From Massilia sp. Root418 (GTDB lineage: Bacteria; Pseudomonadota; Gammaproteobacteria; Burkholderiales; Burkholderiaceae_D): a stretch of 64,000 nt of DNA. Under the pieces are notes generated by a model that had not been told where the DNA came from, searched no databases, and saw only the letters and a list, made by a program, of their open reading frames with translations. Positions 17,219 through 26,206 of the stretch are shown piece after piece. The stretch covers positions 407,967-471,966 of the forward strand of contig NZ_LMEC01000022.1 of assembly GCF_001425265.1 (NCBI RefSeq). The letters are read 5' to 3'. Within the stretch, counting starts at the first letter, position 1. Each line of letters opens with the position of its first letter. The translations under genes were made by a program, and so were the position numbers.

Positions 17219-17770
17219 ATGACAAGCAACTTGATTTCCAACTATGCGCGCGGCCTGTTGTTCACCACCGCGCTGGCCTTCGCCTGCCCTTCCTTCGCCG
17301 TGCCCGTGATGGAGATGCGCGCCGAAGACTTGCTGGCCATGGCCGCCGAGTTCCGCAAGGAGCTGAACCTGAACGCCAACCAGGCCACCCTGTGGCAGCA
17401 GACCGAGAGCCGCACCCGCGCGGTGCTGCGCGAACGCAAATCGCGCCGCGAGCGCATGCAGGCCGCACTGCGCCCGGCACTGGACGGCAAGGACGTCGAA
17501 CTGCGCGAACTGGCCGGCGGGGTGGACGCCGAAGCAGCCGCGTCTGCGGCGGAGGAAAAGCAGCTGCGCGCGTGGTGGCTGGATGTCAATGATGCCCTCG
17601 ATGAAACGCAGCGCAAGCAGGTGGCGGTCTTCCTGGCCGAGCAGATGCAGCGCGTGGAGGGCGGCGAGCGCGGCGAGCGTCCGAAAGAGGGCGGCGGCCC
17701 CGGGCGCGGCGAGCACAAGGGCAAGGGCGGCATGGGCGGGCAGGGCGGCCCCGGCGGGCGCGGCGGCTGA
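17219..17770 (+). CDS. CpxP/Spy-like periplasmic protein with Gly-rich tail
   Basis: A 183-residue exported protein. A signal peptide ends near CPSFA (about residue 27). The mature part is a helical domain with two LTxxQ-type motifs, LNANQATLW and LDETQRKQV, as in the CpxP/Spy/periplasmic heavy-metal-sensor family. These proteins act as chaperones or feedback sensors in envelope stress. The C-terminal 35 residues are almost entirely Gly, Lys, Pro and Arg (GGERGERPKEGGGPGRGEHK and onward), probably disordered. The gene is divergent from ctpA and its leader contains a terminator and a CpxR-like box. Confidence 0.75.
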   Translation: MTSNLISNYARGLLFTTALAFACPSFAVPVMEMRAEDLLAMAAEFRKELNLNANQATLWQQTESRTRAVLRERKSRRERMQAALRPALDGKDVELRELAGGVDAEAAASAAEEKQLRAWWLDVNDALDETQRKQVAVFLAEQMQRVEGGERGERPKEGGGPGRGEHKGKGGMGGQGGPGGRGG

Positions 17771-17930
17771 CGGCGGCTGATGGCGGCCAGGCGGCTCCCG
17801 TCCTGCCGCCGCTGCTGCGTCACCTGCGGCAGCCGGCGACTCCTTATCGCTGTTGTTGCCGCGTGTATCGTAAAGTAAAAAGCGCGCCCCGGCGCAGACG
17901 GCTGGCGCCCGCGCCGCTTAAAATGGCGGC

Positions 17931-20171
17931 ATGAGCAAACTGATTCCCCTTGCCTGCCTGGCATTAATAGGTGCCCACGTCAGCGCAGGCGCACAGGAAA
18001 CAGTCCAGCCAGCAAAAGAAGACAACAAGGCGCTCCAGAAAGTCACCATCAGCGGCGGCCGCCAGGACGACATGGCCGAGCGCCGCAATGCCACTGCCGG
18101 CAAGCAGGTCTACGGCCGCGAGGAACTGGACCGCAACGGCGACAGCACTCTGGGCGATGTGCTCAAGCGCCTGCCCGGCGTGACCATCGGCGGCGGCCGT
18201 CCCGGCCGGGGCGGCGACGTGCGCATGCGCGGCCTGGGCAGCGGCTACACGCAGATCCTGCTCAACGGCGAACGCGCGCCGGGCGGCTTTTCGCTGGAAT
18301 CGCTGTCGCCCGACCAGGTGGAGCGCGTGGAAGTGATGCGAGGCCCCGTGGCCGAGAACAGCACGCGCGCCATCGCCGGCACCATCAACGTCATCCTGCG
18401 CGACGGCTACCAGCAGCGCGACGTGCAGCTCAAGCTGACCGACAGCTACGAGCGCAGCCTGCACTCGCCCAATGTGTCGCTGACCGTGCCGGGCAAGGCC
18501 GGCGCCCTTAGCTACACCCTGTCCGGCACCTTGGGCAAGCACCGCCAGAAGGACTTCGGCCATGCCGTCATCAGCGACACCGAGGACGACGGGGACGTCG
18601 CCAAGCTGCAGGAGGTGGATGAGCGCAGCAGCGGCAGCAGCGACAGCCTGCACCTCACGCCGCGCCTGTCCTACAAGTTCGGCAACGGCGACACGCTGAA
18701 CTTCCAGCCCTTTATCATGGCCAACCGCGGCGATACGGACTCGCGCAGCGACCTGGCGCAGCTGGCCGGCGCCGTCCCGCCCGAATACAACCAGGCGTTC
18801 ACGCGCACCCATGCCAGCGCCACCATGATGCGCGGCTTCGGCAACTGGCTGCACAAGCTGCAGGGCGCTGCCAAGCTGGACGTGAAATTCGGCCTCGGCC
18901 TGGCGCGCCGCGACAGCGACGCCGTGCGCAGCCAGTTCGACAACGCCGGCACCCTGCTGGACCGCTTCCACGACACCGACAGCACGCGCGACCGCAGCGT
19001 CAACACCGGTGGCAAATACAGCGCGCCGATGGGCGCCGGCCACCTGCTGGCAGCCGGCTGGGACATAGAAACCAGCCGCCGCGAGCAGACCAAGGTTGGC
19101 ACCGACAAGAACGGCAACGCCCAGTTCGACGATTCCGGCGACAACCTCAGCGCCGACACGCGCCGCCTGGCCGTGTTCGCGCAGGATGAATGGGACATCA
19201 CGCCGCAGTGGGGCGTGTACATGGGCGCGCGCTGGGAAGGCATCCGCACCACCAGCGATCGCAGCGCCGCTGCGATCGGCGGCACTGCTGCGGCCGGCAG
19301 CACCGGTATCAGCAACACCAGCACCGTCAGCAATACCAGCAGCGTGTTCAGCCCGCTGCTGCACGGCGTCTACCGCATTCCCGGCACCAGCAAGGACCAG
19401 CTGCGCATGAGCCTGACCAAGAGCTACAAGTCGCCCAATGTGCAGGACCTGATCGCCTTGCCCGCGCTGTCGCGCCTGAACAGCGCTACGCGCCCCGACC
19501 GCACCGGCAACCCCAACCTCAAGCCCGAGCTGGCCACCGGCCTGGACATGGCGTTCGAACACTACCTGGGCCGCAGCGGCATCGTCAGCGCCAGTGGCTT
19601 CGTGCGCGACATCGACAACCTGATCCGGCGCGAACTGAGCCTGCAGCAAACCAGCACAGGCCCGCGCTGGGTGTCCACGCCCGGCAACGTCGCGCACGCG
19701 CGCACCAAGGGCATTGAACTGGAAGCGAAGTTCCAGCTCGCCGAGCTGATGGACGACGCGCCCGCCATCGATTTCCGCAGCAACTACAGCCGCTTCTGGT
19801 CGCGCGTGGACGGCATCCCCGGTCCGGACAACCGCCTCGACCAGCAGCCGAAACAGACCGCCAACCTGGGCCTGGACTACCGCATGAAGGACTGGCCCCT
19901 GTCCGTGGGCGCCAGCTACAACTGGACCCCGGCTATCCGCGTGCAAACCAGCGTCAGCCAGACGGTGGAAGCCAGCCGCAAGCGCGTGGTGGACGCGCAC
20001 GTGCTGTGGAAAATGACGCCGCTGACCCAGCTGCGCATCGCCGCCGCCAACCTGCTGGCCGACGAGGCCAGCGGCGGCAACCTGGTCTACACTAACGGAC
20101 TGTCGCAACGCTCCACGACGCTCAACCCCACTTACCGAGTGTGGACTGCGCGCCTGGAAACCAAATTCTAA
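17931..20171 (+). CDS. TonB-dependent receptor
   Basis: Outer-membrane receptor of 746 residues. A signal peptide (MSKLIPLACLALIGAHVSAG) is followed by a plug domain (about 45-160, with LGDVLKRLPGVTIGGGRPG, VRMRGLG and VERVEVMRGP) and a 22-strand barrel ending in the aromatic residue of RLETKF. The plug resembles small-ligand, siderophore or cofactor-type receptors rather than the long carbohydrate type at 38898. The 13-base gap to an M13 peptidase gene, with a second M13 gene beyond, suggests uptake linked to peptide processing. The start has only a weak ribosome-binding site. Confidence 0.92.
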   Translation: MSKLIPLACLALIGAHVSAGAQETVQPAKEDNKALQKVTISGGRQDDMAERRNATAGKQVYGREELDRNGDSTLGDVLKRLPGVTIGGGRPGRGGDVRMRGLGSGYTQILLNGERAPGGFSLESLSPDQVERVEVMRGPVAENSTRAIAGTINVILRDGYQQRDVQLKLTDSYERSLHSPNVSLTVPGKAGALSYTLSGTLGKHRQKDFGHAVISDTEDDGDVAKLQEVDERSSGSSDSLHLTPRLSYKFGNGDTLNFQPFIMANRGDTDSRSDLAQLAGAVPPEYNQAFTRTHASATMMRGFGNWLHKLQGAAKLDVKFGLGLARRDSDAVRSQFDNAGTLLDRFHDTDSTRDRSVNTGGKYSAPMGAGHLLAAGWDIETSRREQTKVGTDKNGNAQFDDSGDNLSADTRRLAVFAQDEWDITPQWGVYMGARWEGIRTTSDRSAAAIGGTAAAGSTGISNTSTVSNTSSVFSPLLHGVYRIPGTSKDQLRMSLTKSYKSPNVQDLIALPALSRLNSATRPDRTGNPNLKPELATGLDMAFEHYLGRSGIVSASGFVRDIDNLIRRELSLQQTSTGPRWVSTPGNVAHARTKGIELEAKFQLAELMDDAPAIDFRSNYSRFWSRVDGIPGPDNRLDQQPKQTANLGLDYRMKDWPLSVGASYNWTPAIRVQTSVSQTVEASRKRVVDAHVLWKMTPLTQLRIAAANLLADEASGGNLVYTNGLSQRSTTLNPTYRVWTARLETKF

Positions 20172-20184
20172 AAGGAGAGAGAAG

Positions 20185-22245
20185 TTGAAACCGCTGTTGA
20201 AACGCACTTTGCTGAGCACCCTGGTCATCGGCCTGCTGGCCACCCAAGCCGGCGCGCATGAAGGCGACCATTCCGTCCCCGCCGCCGGCCCCATCTCGGG
20301 CATCGACACCCAGTACATCGATTCCAGCGTGCGCGCGCAGGACGACTTCTTCACCCACCTGAACGGCGGCTGGCTGAAAGCCACCAAGATCCCCGACGAC
20401 AAGTCGAGCTGGGGTTCCTTCGCCAAGCTGCGCGACGACACCCTGCCGCAGCTGCGCGGCCTGATCGAGGAAACCCAGAAGACCAAGCAGAAGCAGGGCA
20501 GCGAGGCGCAAAAGATCGCCGACCTGTACGCCAGCTACATGAACGAAGCGGCGCTGGAAAAACTGGGCATCAAGCCGCTGGCCGGCGAGCTGAGCGCCAT
20601 CCGCGGCCTGAAGGACAAGAAAGCCCTGCCGGGCATGATCGCCCACCTGACCCGCATCGGCGTAAGCGTGCCCTACGGCGTCTACGTCAGCCAGGACGCG
20701 CGCAACTCCACCCAGCACGCCGCCAGCATCGCGCAGAGCGGCCTGGGCCTGCCGGACCGCGACTACTACCTGAAGAAGGACGACGCCAAGCTGGCCGCCG
20801 TGCGCGACAAGTACGTGGCCCACATCGCCAACACGCTCGCCATGGCCGGCCACAAGAACGCCGCCGAGGACGCGCAAGCCATCATGGCGCTGGAAACCGC
20901 GCTGGCCGAAGTGCAGTGGACTAAGGTGGACAACCGCGACCCGGTCAAGCGCTACAACAAGACCGAGATCGCCAAGCTGGCCGAACTGGCGCCGGGCTAT
21001 GACTGGAAAGACGCCATGGGCAAGGCCGGCATCGCCACCAAGACCGACACCATCATCGTCAACCAGCCGAGCTACCTGGCCGGCTTCGCCAAGCTGGCCG
21101 AGGCCACCGAGCTGAACACCTGGAAGGCCTACTTCGAGTGGCAGCTGCTGCGCGACGCCTCGCCTTACCTGAACAAGGCCTTCGCCGACGCCGACTTCGC
21201 CTTCTACAGCGGCGTCATCAACGGCGTGACGGTGCAGGAGCCGCGCTGGAAGAACGGCGTGCGCGTAGTGGAAGGCGCCATCGGCGAAGGCCTGGGCAAG
21301 CTGTACGTGGCGCAGTACTTCCCGGCAGACCGCAAGGCGCGCATGGAAGCGCTGGTGAAGAACCTGATGGCGGCCTACAAGGACAGCATCGACAACCTGG
21401 ACTGGATGAGCCCTGAGACCAAGCGCGAGGCGCAGGCCAAGCTGGCCAAGTTCACCACCAAGATCGGCTATCCGAACAAGTGGCGCGACTACAGCAGCCT
21501 GAGCATTGTGGCTGGCGACCTGGCCGGCAATATGCGCCGCGCCGCCGAGTTCAGCTACCGCCGCAACCTGGCCAAGCTGGGCGCGCCGGTGGACCGCGAG
21601 GAATGGGGCATGACGCCGCAGACCGTGAACGCCTACTACCGTTCCACCACCAACGAGATCGTGTTCCCGGCCGCCATCCTGCAGCCGCCGTTCTTCGATG
21701 CGCGCGCCGACGACGCCGTGAACTACGGCGGCATCGGCGCCGTCATCGGCCACGAGATCAGCCACGGCTTCGACGACAAGGGCAGCCAGTCCGACGGCGA
21801 CGGCAACCTGCGCGACTGGTGGACCGCCGCCGACCGCGCCAACTTCAAGGCCAAGGCCGACGCGCTGACCAAGCAGTACGATGGCTACAGCCCGCTGCCC
21901 GGCTACTACGTGAACGGCGCGCTGACCCTGGGCGAGAACATTGCCGACAACTCCGGCGTGGCGGTGGCCTACAAGGCCTACAAGCTGTCCCTGGGCGGCA
22001 AGCCGGCGCCGGTGATCGACAAGCTGACCGGCGAGCAGCGCTTCTACATGGGCTTCGGCCAGGTGTGGCGCAGCAAGATGCGCGAAGAGGCGCAGATCAA
22101 GCAGGTCAAGACCGACCCGCACTCGCCCGGCCAGTTCCGCGCCAACGGCACCATGAAGAACCAGCCCGGCTTCTACGACGCCTTCGGCGTGAAGGAAGGC
22201 GACCCGATGTACCTCGCGCCCGAACAGCGCGTGATCATCTGGTAA
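20185..22245 (+). CDS. M13-family zinc metallopeptidase (PepO/neprilysin-like), first paralogue
   Basis: An exported endopeptidase of 686 residues starting at a TTG codon preceded by AAGGAGA. The signal peptide ends at about QAGAH. The M13 N-terminal domain opens with the QDDFFTHLNGGW motif. The zinc site is His523-Glu-Ile-Ser-His527, with the downstream Glu in GENIADNSG as third ligand, followed by the substrate-binding NAYYRSTTNEIVFPA region. M13 enzymes cleave short peptides. The neighbouring gene is a close paralogue, so the pair arose by tandem duplication. The gene probably shares a transcript with the upstream receptor. Confidence 0.94.
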   Translation: MKPLLKRTLLSTLVIGLLATQAGAHEGDHSVPAAGPISGIDTQYIDSSVRAQDDFFTHLNGGWLKATKIPDDKSSWGSFAKLRDDTLPQLRGLIEETQKTKQKQGSEAQKIADLYASYMNEAALEKLGIKPLAGELSAIRGLKDKKALPGMIAHLTRIGVSVPYGVYVSQDARNSTQHAASIAQSGLGLPDRDYYLKKDDAKLAAVRDKYVAHIANTLAMAGHKNAAEDAQAIMALETALAEVQWTKVDNRDPVKRYNKTEIAKLAELAPGYDWKDAMGKAGIATKTDTIIVNQPSYLAGFAKLAEATELNTWKAYFEWQLLRDASPYLNKAFADADFAFYSGVINGVTVQEPRWKNGVRVVEGAIGEGLGKLYVAQYFPADRKARMEALVKNLMAAYKDSIDNLDWMSPETKREAQAKLAKFTTKIGYPNKWRDYSSLSIVAGDLAGNMRRAAEFSYRRNLAKLGAPVDREEWGMTPQTVNAYYRSTTNEIVFPAAILQPPFFDARADDAVNYGGIGAVIGHEISHGFDDKGSQSDGDGNLRDWWTAADRANFKAKADALTKQYDGYSPLPGYYVNGALTLGENIADNSGVAVAYKAYKLSLGGKPAPVIDKLTGEQRFYMGFGQVWRSKMREEAQIKQVKTDPHSPGQFRANGTMKNQPGFYDAFGVKEGDPMYLAPEQRVIIW

Positions 22246-22265
22246 GCAGCAGGAAAAGAAGCAGC

Positions 22266-22292
22266 AAAAAGGCCACGACAAGTGGTCTTTTT
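22266..22292. terminator. Terminator between the two M13 peptidase genes
   Basis: An 11-bp stem (AAAAAGGCCAC with GTGGTCTTTTT, one G-U pair) around a GACAA loop. The A and T tracts make it functional in either direction. It lies 20 bases after the first peptidase, so the second is probably transcribed partly or wholly from its own promoter. Confidence 0.85.
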
Positions 22293-22379
22293 GTTATCAG
22301 CGCCGCAGCGCTGTGCTAGAGTAAAAAACCGGCCACGAGCCGGAATAATAACCAGACAAACAATGAGAGGGAAGTAGCT

Positions 22380-24434
22380 GTGAAACGACATCTGTTGAGT
22401 GCATTAACCCTGGGCCTGCTGGCTGGCGCCACCGGCCTGGCCGGCGCCGCCGACGCGGCCAAGAGCCCCACCGCCGGCAAGCTGACGTCCGGCATTGCCG
22501 TGGAATACATCGATCCGTCCGTGCGCGCCCAGGACGACTTCTTCACCCACTTGAGCGGCAAGTGGCTGGCCACCACCGAGATCCCGGCCGACAAGTCCAA
22601 CTGGGGCAGCTTCGCCAAGCTGCACGACGACATCCAGCCGCAGCTGCGCGCCATCATCGAGCAGGCCGCCGCCAAGCAGAACGCCGGCGCCGACGAACAG
22701 CGCATCGGCGCCTTCTACGCCAGCTACATGGATGAAGCCAAGCTGGAGCAGCTGGGCGCCGCGCCGCTGAACGCCGAGCTGGCCCGCATCGCCGCGCTGA
22801 GCGACAAGAAGCAGCTGCCCGCGCTGATCGCCCGCAACAACCAGACCGGCGCCGCCGCGCCGATCGACCTCGGCATCCACCAGGACAACAAGGATTCCAC
22901 CAAATACGTGGTGGACTTCGTGCAAAGCGGCCTCGGCCTGCCGGACCGCGACTACTACCTGAAAAAGGACGACGCCAAGCTGGCCGACACCCTGGCCAAA
23001 TATGAGCAGCACATCGCCAAGATGCTGACCCTGGCGGGCGACAAGGACGGCCCCGCCAAGGCCAAGGCCATCGTCGCGCTGGAAACCGAACTGGCCAAGA
23101 TCCAGTGGAGCAAGGTGGAACTGCGCGACCCGATCAAGGCCTACAACAAGGTCGAGGTCGCCAAGCTGGGCGAACTGACCCCGGGCTACGACTGGAACGC
23201 CTACCTGGACGCGCTGAAGATCAGCGGCAAGGTGAACTACGTCATCGTCAGCCAGCCCACCTACCTGAAGGGCTTTAACGAGGTACTGGCGGCCACCCCG
23301 CTGGACACCTGGAAAGCCTACTTCCAGTGGCACGCCGTGCGCGCCAACGCGGCCTACCTGTCGAAAGCCTTCGTCGATGAAAACTTCGCCTTCTACGGCA
23401 CCGTGCTGAGCGGCGCCAAGGAACAGCGTCCGCGCTGGAAACGCGGCGTGGCGGCAGTGGAAGGCGCGCTGGGCGAGTCGGTGGGCAAGGTCTACGTCGA
23501 GCAGCACTTCCCGGCCGAGCGCAAGGCGCGCATGGAAGCGCTGGTAAAGAACCTGCTGGTGGCCTACAAGCAGAGCATCGACAAGCTGGACTGGATGAGC
23601 CCGGCCACCAAGAAGCAGGCGCAAGCCAAGCTGGCCAAGTTCACCACCAAGATCGGCTACCCGAACAAATGGCGCGACTACTCCGCGCTGGTGGTCACGC
23701 GCGACGACCTGGTAGGCAACGTGCAGCGTTCGCGCCAGGCCGACTACGACAAGGAAATCAACAAGCTGGGCAAACCGATCGACCGCGACGAATGGGGCAT
23801 GACGCCGCAGACCGTGAACGCCTACTACAACCCGGAGATGAACGAGATCGTGTTCCCGGCCGCCATCCTGCAGCCGCCGTTCTTTGACGCCAACGCGGAC
23901 GACGCCGTCAACTACGGCGGCATCGGCGCCGTTATCGGCCACGAGATCAGCCACGGCTTCGACGACCAGGGCGCCCAGTACGACGGCGACGGCAACCTGC
24001 GCGACTGGTGGAGCGCGGCCGACCACAAGAACTTCGAAGCCAAGACCAAGGCCCTGGTGGCGCAATACAGCGCCTTCAGCCCGCTGCCTGGCTACAACGT
24101 GAACGGCGAGCTGACGCTGGGCGAAAACATCGCCGACAACTCCGGCGTAGCGATTGCCTACAAGGCCTACAAGCTGTCGCTGAAGGGCAAGCCGGCGCCG
24201 GTGATCGACGGCCTGACGGGCGACCAGCGCTTCTTCATGGGCTTTGCACAAGTATGGCGCAGCAAGATGCGTGATCCCGAAATGATCAGCCGCATCAAGA
24301 CCGACCCGCACTCCCCGGGCCAGTTCCGCGCCAACGGCACCATGCGCAACCAGCCGGGCTTCTACGAAGCCTTCAAGGTCAAGCAAGGCGACAAGATGTA
24401 CCTGGCGCCAAAAGAACGCGTCATCATCTGGTAA
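22380..24434 (+). CDS. M13-family zinc metallopeptidase (PepO/neprilysin-like), second paralogue
   Basis: A 684-residue exported paralogue of the upstream peptidase, starting at GTG after a GAGAGGGA ribosome-binding site. It has a signal peptide (to about GAADA), the zinc motif His521-Glu-Ile-Ser-His525, and GENIADNSG. Long blocks are shared with the first copy (QTVNAYY, ILQPPFFDA, KIGYPNKWRDYS), and both end in RVIIW. The N-terminal substrate-pocket half is more diverged than the catalytic half, which suggests different peptide preferences. It ends at a strong terminator. Confidence 0.94.
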   Translation: MKRHLLSALTLGLLAGATGLAGAADAAKSPTAGKLTSGIAVEYIDPSVRAQDDFFTHLSGKWLATTEIPADKSNWGSFAKLHDDIQPQLRAIIEQAAAKQNAGADEQRIGAFYASYMDEAKLEQLGAAPLNAELARIAALSDKKQLPALIARNNQTGAAAPIDLGIHQDNKDSTKYVVDFVQSGLGLPDRDYYLKKDDAKLADTLAKYEQHIAKMLTLAGDKDGPAKAKAIVALETELAKIQWSKVELRDPIKAYNKVEVAKLGELTPGYDWNAYLDALKISGKVNYVIVSQPTYLKGFNEVLAATPLDTWKAYFQWHAVRANAAYLSKAFVDENFAFYGTVLSGAKEQRPRWKRGVAAVEGALGESVGKVYVEQHFPAERKARMEALVKNLLVAYKQSIDKLDWMSPATKKQAQAKLAKFTTKIGYPNKWRDYSALVVTRDDLVGNVQRSRQADYDKEINKLGKPIDRDEWGMTPQTVNAYYNPEMNEIVFPAAILQPPFFDANADDAVNYGGIGAVIGHEISHGFDDQGAQYDGDGNLRDWWSAADHKNFEAKTKALVAQYSAFSPLPGYNVNGELTLGENIADNSGVAIAYKAYKLSLKGKPAPVIDGLTGDQRFFMGFAQVWRSKMRDPEMISRIKTDPHSPGQFRANGTMRNQPGFYEAFKVKQGDKMYLAPKERVIIW

Positions 24435-24440
24435 GGACGA

Positions 24441-24474
24441 AAAAAAACCGCTCAATCAAATGAGCGGTTTTTTT
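24441..24474. terminator. Terminator after the second M13 peptidase
   Basis: ACCGCTCA and TGAGCGGT flank a 6-base loop, with seven A before and seven T after. It is symmetrical and probably serves the plus-strand peptidase gene. Confidence 0.9.
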
Positions 24475-24513
24475 AAAAAGGGCCGCAAAAGCCGTGGGTG
24501 GGCCCATACAACC

Positions 24514-24543
24514 GTAGGGCGGGTTAGCGCAGCGTAACCCGCC
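24514..24543. repeat. Single GGCGGGTTA palindromic repeat
   Basis: GTAGGGCGGGTTAGC followed directly by GCGTAACCCGCC (sharing the central bases). It is the shortest member of the family seen in pairs at 12013-12113 and 44339-44434, and lies between convergent genes. Confidence 0.85.
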
Positions 24544-24556
24544 AGCTCCGCCACCA

Positions 24557-25126
24557 TCAGCCCTTAGGCGCCTCCGCGGGAGCGGTTGCAGGAGCGCTTG
24601 CAGGCGCAGCAGCCGGCGCCGCAGGCACAGCAGGCTCCTTCAAGCTGCCCCCCGACTTATTCGCCATGAACACCACAGCGCGCGCCACTTCCACGTCATC
24701 CAGATCCGGATTGCCGCCCTTGGCCGGCATAGCGCGCAGGCCCTCGATAGCGTGCTTCACCACCGTGTCATAACCTTGCGCCAGGCGGGCGCCCCAGGCG
24801 CCGTTGTCGCCCACTTTCGGCGCACCGGCCACGCCGGCGCCGTGGCAAGCCGCGCAGGTGGACGAATAAATGGCCTCACCCGATTGCAGCACCTTCGGCG
24901 CGTTCGCGTCCTTCAGGGTAAAGCCCACGTCGGCCACCGGCTGCAGACGCTTGCCGATCGCTTCGGCGGACTGGCTTTCCGTGCCGGCACCGGTCAGCTT
25001 GGTGGCGGTAACGAACTGCACCAGCAGGGCGATGCCCAGCACGGTGATGAGGAAGAAGCCGATCACTGCTGCTGCGAGCTGCTTGGGCGTTCTGATGGCG
25101 GATTCGTGGTTGTGTGCGTCGCTCAT
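24557..25126 (-). CDS. Membrane-anchored c-type cytochrome (cytochrome c5 family)
   Basis: A 189-residue protein with an N-terminal membrane anchor (AAAVIGFFLITVLGIALLVQF) and one haem-binding site CAACH at about residue 100. The distal Met ligand is probably in GLRAMPAKGGNPDL. The fold and the TCAACHGAGVAGAPKVGD segment match cytochrome c5-type electron carriers of betaproteobacteria. The C-terminus is a low-complexity Ala-Pro tail of about 30 residues. The ATG at 25126 begins MSDAHNHE; upstream in-frame starts would add an implausible leader that reaches towards the tRNA gene. Confidence 0.88.
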   Translation of the reverse strand: MSDAHNHESAIRTPKQLAAAVIGFFLITVLGIALLVQFVTATKLTGAGTESQSAEAIGKRLQPVADVGFTLKDANAPKVLQSGEAIYSSTCAACHGAGVAGAPKVGDNGAWGARLAQGYDTVVKHAIEGLRAMPAKGGNPDLDDVEVARAVVFMANKSGGSLKEPAVPAAPAAAPASAPATAPAEAPKG

Positions 25127-25334
25127 GATTTCCTTAATAACAAATTTCGAAACTTGCGTCGGCGTTACGTTATCGGTTTTGCATGCAGGTGAAGAAGCGC
25201 ATTTGCTCGCCAAACGGGCGATTATAGTCTCAAAAGATTGCCTGTGGATGTAGAACGGTGCAAAAGCGACACTTTTCATGGACGCACAAGACGAAACCCG
25301 GTATCCTTCTGTCACCTCCGAAGTTCCCTCCTAC

Positions 25335-25410
25335 GCGGCTGTAGCTCAATGGATAGAGTATTGGCCTCCGAAGCCAAGGGTTGTGGGTTCGATCCCCGCC
25401 AGCCGCACCA
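25335..25410 (+). tRNA. tRNA-Arg (anticodon CCG)
   Basis: A complete 76-base cloverleaf: acceptor arms GCGGCTG and CAGCCGC, D-arm GCTCAATGGATAGAGT, anticodon stem TTGGC/GCCAA with loop CTCCGAA (anticodon CCG, decoding CGG), TTCGATC T-loop and an encoded ACCA end. Gene debris follows directly downstream, as often happens at tRNA genes. Confidence 0.95.
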
Positions 25411-25524
25411 TTAAAATCAATGACTTACGTGATCCTTTCGCGTCCATCCTTTGCCGGGGTTATGGCAGGGCTACACTCTGCATTAAGGACCGTTAGTTTG
25501 CGATCACGTGGCCCACATCTTGGG

Positions 25525-25722
25525 TCAGTGAAAATTCCTGCTGCGCGTGTCCAACTCCCCCAGCAGGTGCGACAGGTCAACCAGCGCTTGGCCCTCTCAC
25601 CTCGCGGCGGTGTTCTTCTACCAGCCCCGCCAGACGATTACGTTGACGTTGCCCGTCTCATCTTCCAGGGTTAGGAACACGGTGCCTTTGGCTGTCTCAG
25701 GCCGCTAGCGCACGGTGCCTAG
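25525..25722 (-). pseudogene. Decayed 3' end of dnaE2/imuC (error-prone DNA polymerase)
   Basis: Read on the minus strand, 25722 to about 25610 encodes LGTVR, a stop, then RPETAKGTVFLTLEDETG and NVNVIVWRG. After a frameshift it continues LVEEHRREV. About 25 residues of the usual protein are then missing, and ALVDLSHLLGELDTRSRNF and a TGA follow near 25527. These blocks are the conserved OB-fold and C-terminal end of DnaE2/ImuC translesion polymerases. The nonsense codon, frameshift and deletion show it is dead. No other part of the gene is visible, so this is a relic beside the tRNA gene. Confidence 0.85.
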
Positions 25723-25783
25723 TCATGATGTGCACAACACCTGCAGCGCTTTCGTAGTATTGCGCAACACGCGCCATTCAATT

Positions 25784-26206
25784 TTAATTTTGGTCGCGTT
25801 CGACTACGACGGATACGGCCGATTTGATCGTCTCGCTGGAGTAATCCGCTGTTATGTCGTAGGTGTGGATGAGTTTGTTACTCGGGAGTACTGTGCCATC
25901 CGAATTGATAAGTTTGGACTTAGCAGTGGCATGGTAAGTACAAAGGGGTGCGAATTCGCAACGAAGCCCGATTTCCTCCAACGCCAGTTTTTTATCAGAT
26001 GCAGTGGCGATCTTCTTGCTGTAAATGAGCTCATTTATCTTCCCCTTGACGCTATCGTTGGAATTGCCAAAGTTTCTTTCGATTATCTTGCCGATCTCGC
26101 TTGAGCCGATTCCAGCTAAGTCCACCTCCACGCGAGGGTGTGCTGCGCAGCCAAAAATCGCGAGAAGGGAAGCAATAGAAAGTAATAAATTGATGCGTTT
26201 TCGCAT
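25784..26206 (-). CDS. Small lipoprotein of unknown function in an AT-rich patch
   Basis: A 140-residue protein from the ATG at 26206, preceded by GAGGT. It has a lipoprotein signal (MRKRINLLLSIASLLAIFGC) with the lipidated Cys at residue 20, and the rest is hydrophilic. I do not recognise the family. Its base composition and codon use are clearly more AT-rich than all neighbours, and it lies next to gene debris after a tRNA, so recent acquisition is likely. Confidence 0.7.
   Translation of the reverse strand: MRKRINLLLSIASLLAIFGCAAHPRVEVDLAGIGSSEIGKIIERNFGNSNDSVKGKINELIYSKKIATASDKKLALEEIGLRCEFAPLCTYHATAKSKLINSDGTVLPSNKLIHTYDITADYSSETIKSAVSVVVERDQN

Noticed and set aside
22326..22345. Small hairpin (CCGGC/GCCGG) in the leader of the second M13 gene as a regulatory element
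   Set aside because: A 5-bp GC stem is expected often by chance in this genome and it is not placed over the ribosome-binding site.
25411..25520. tRNA-associated attachment site or integrase remnant just after tRNA-Arg
   Set aside because: I found no direct repeat of the tRNA 3' end within the window and no integrase motifs; only the dnaE2 relic is recognisable.
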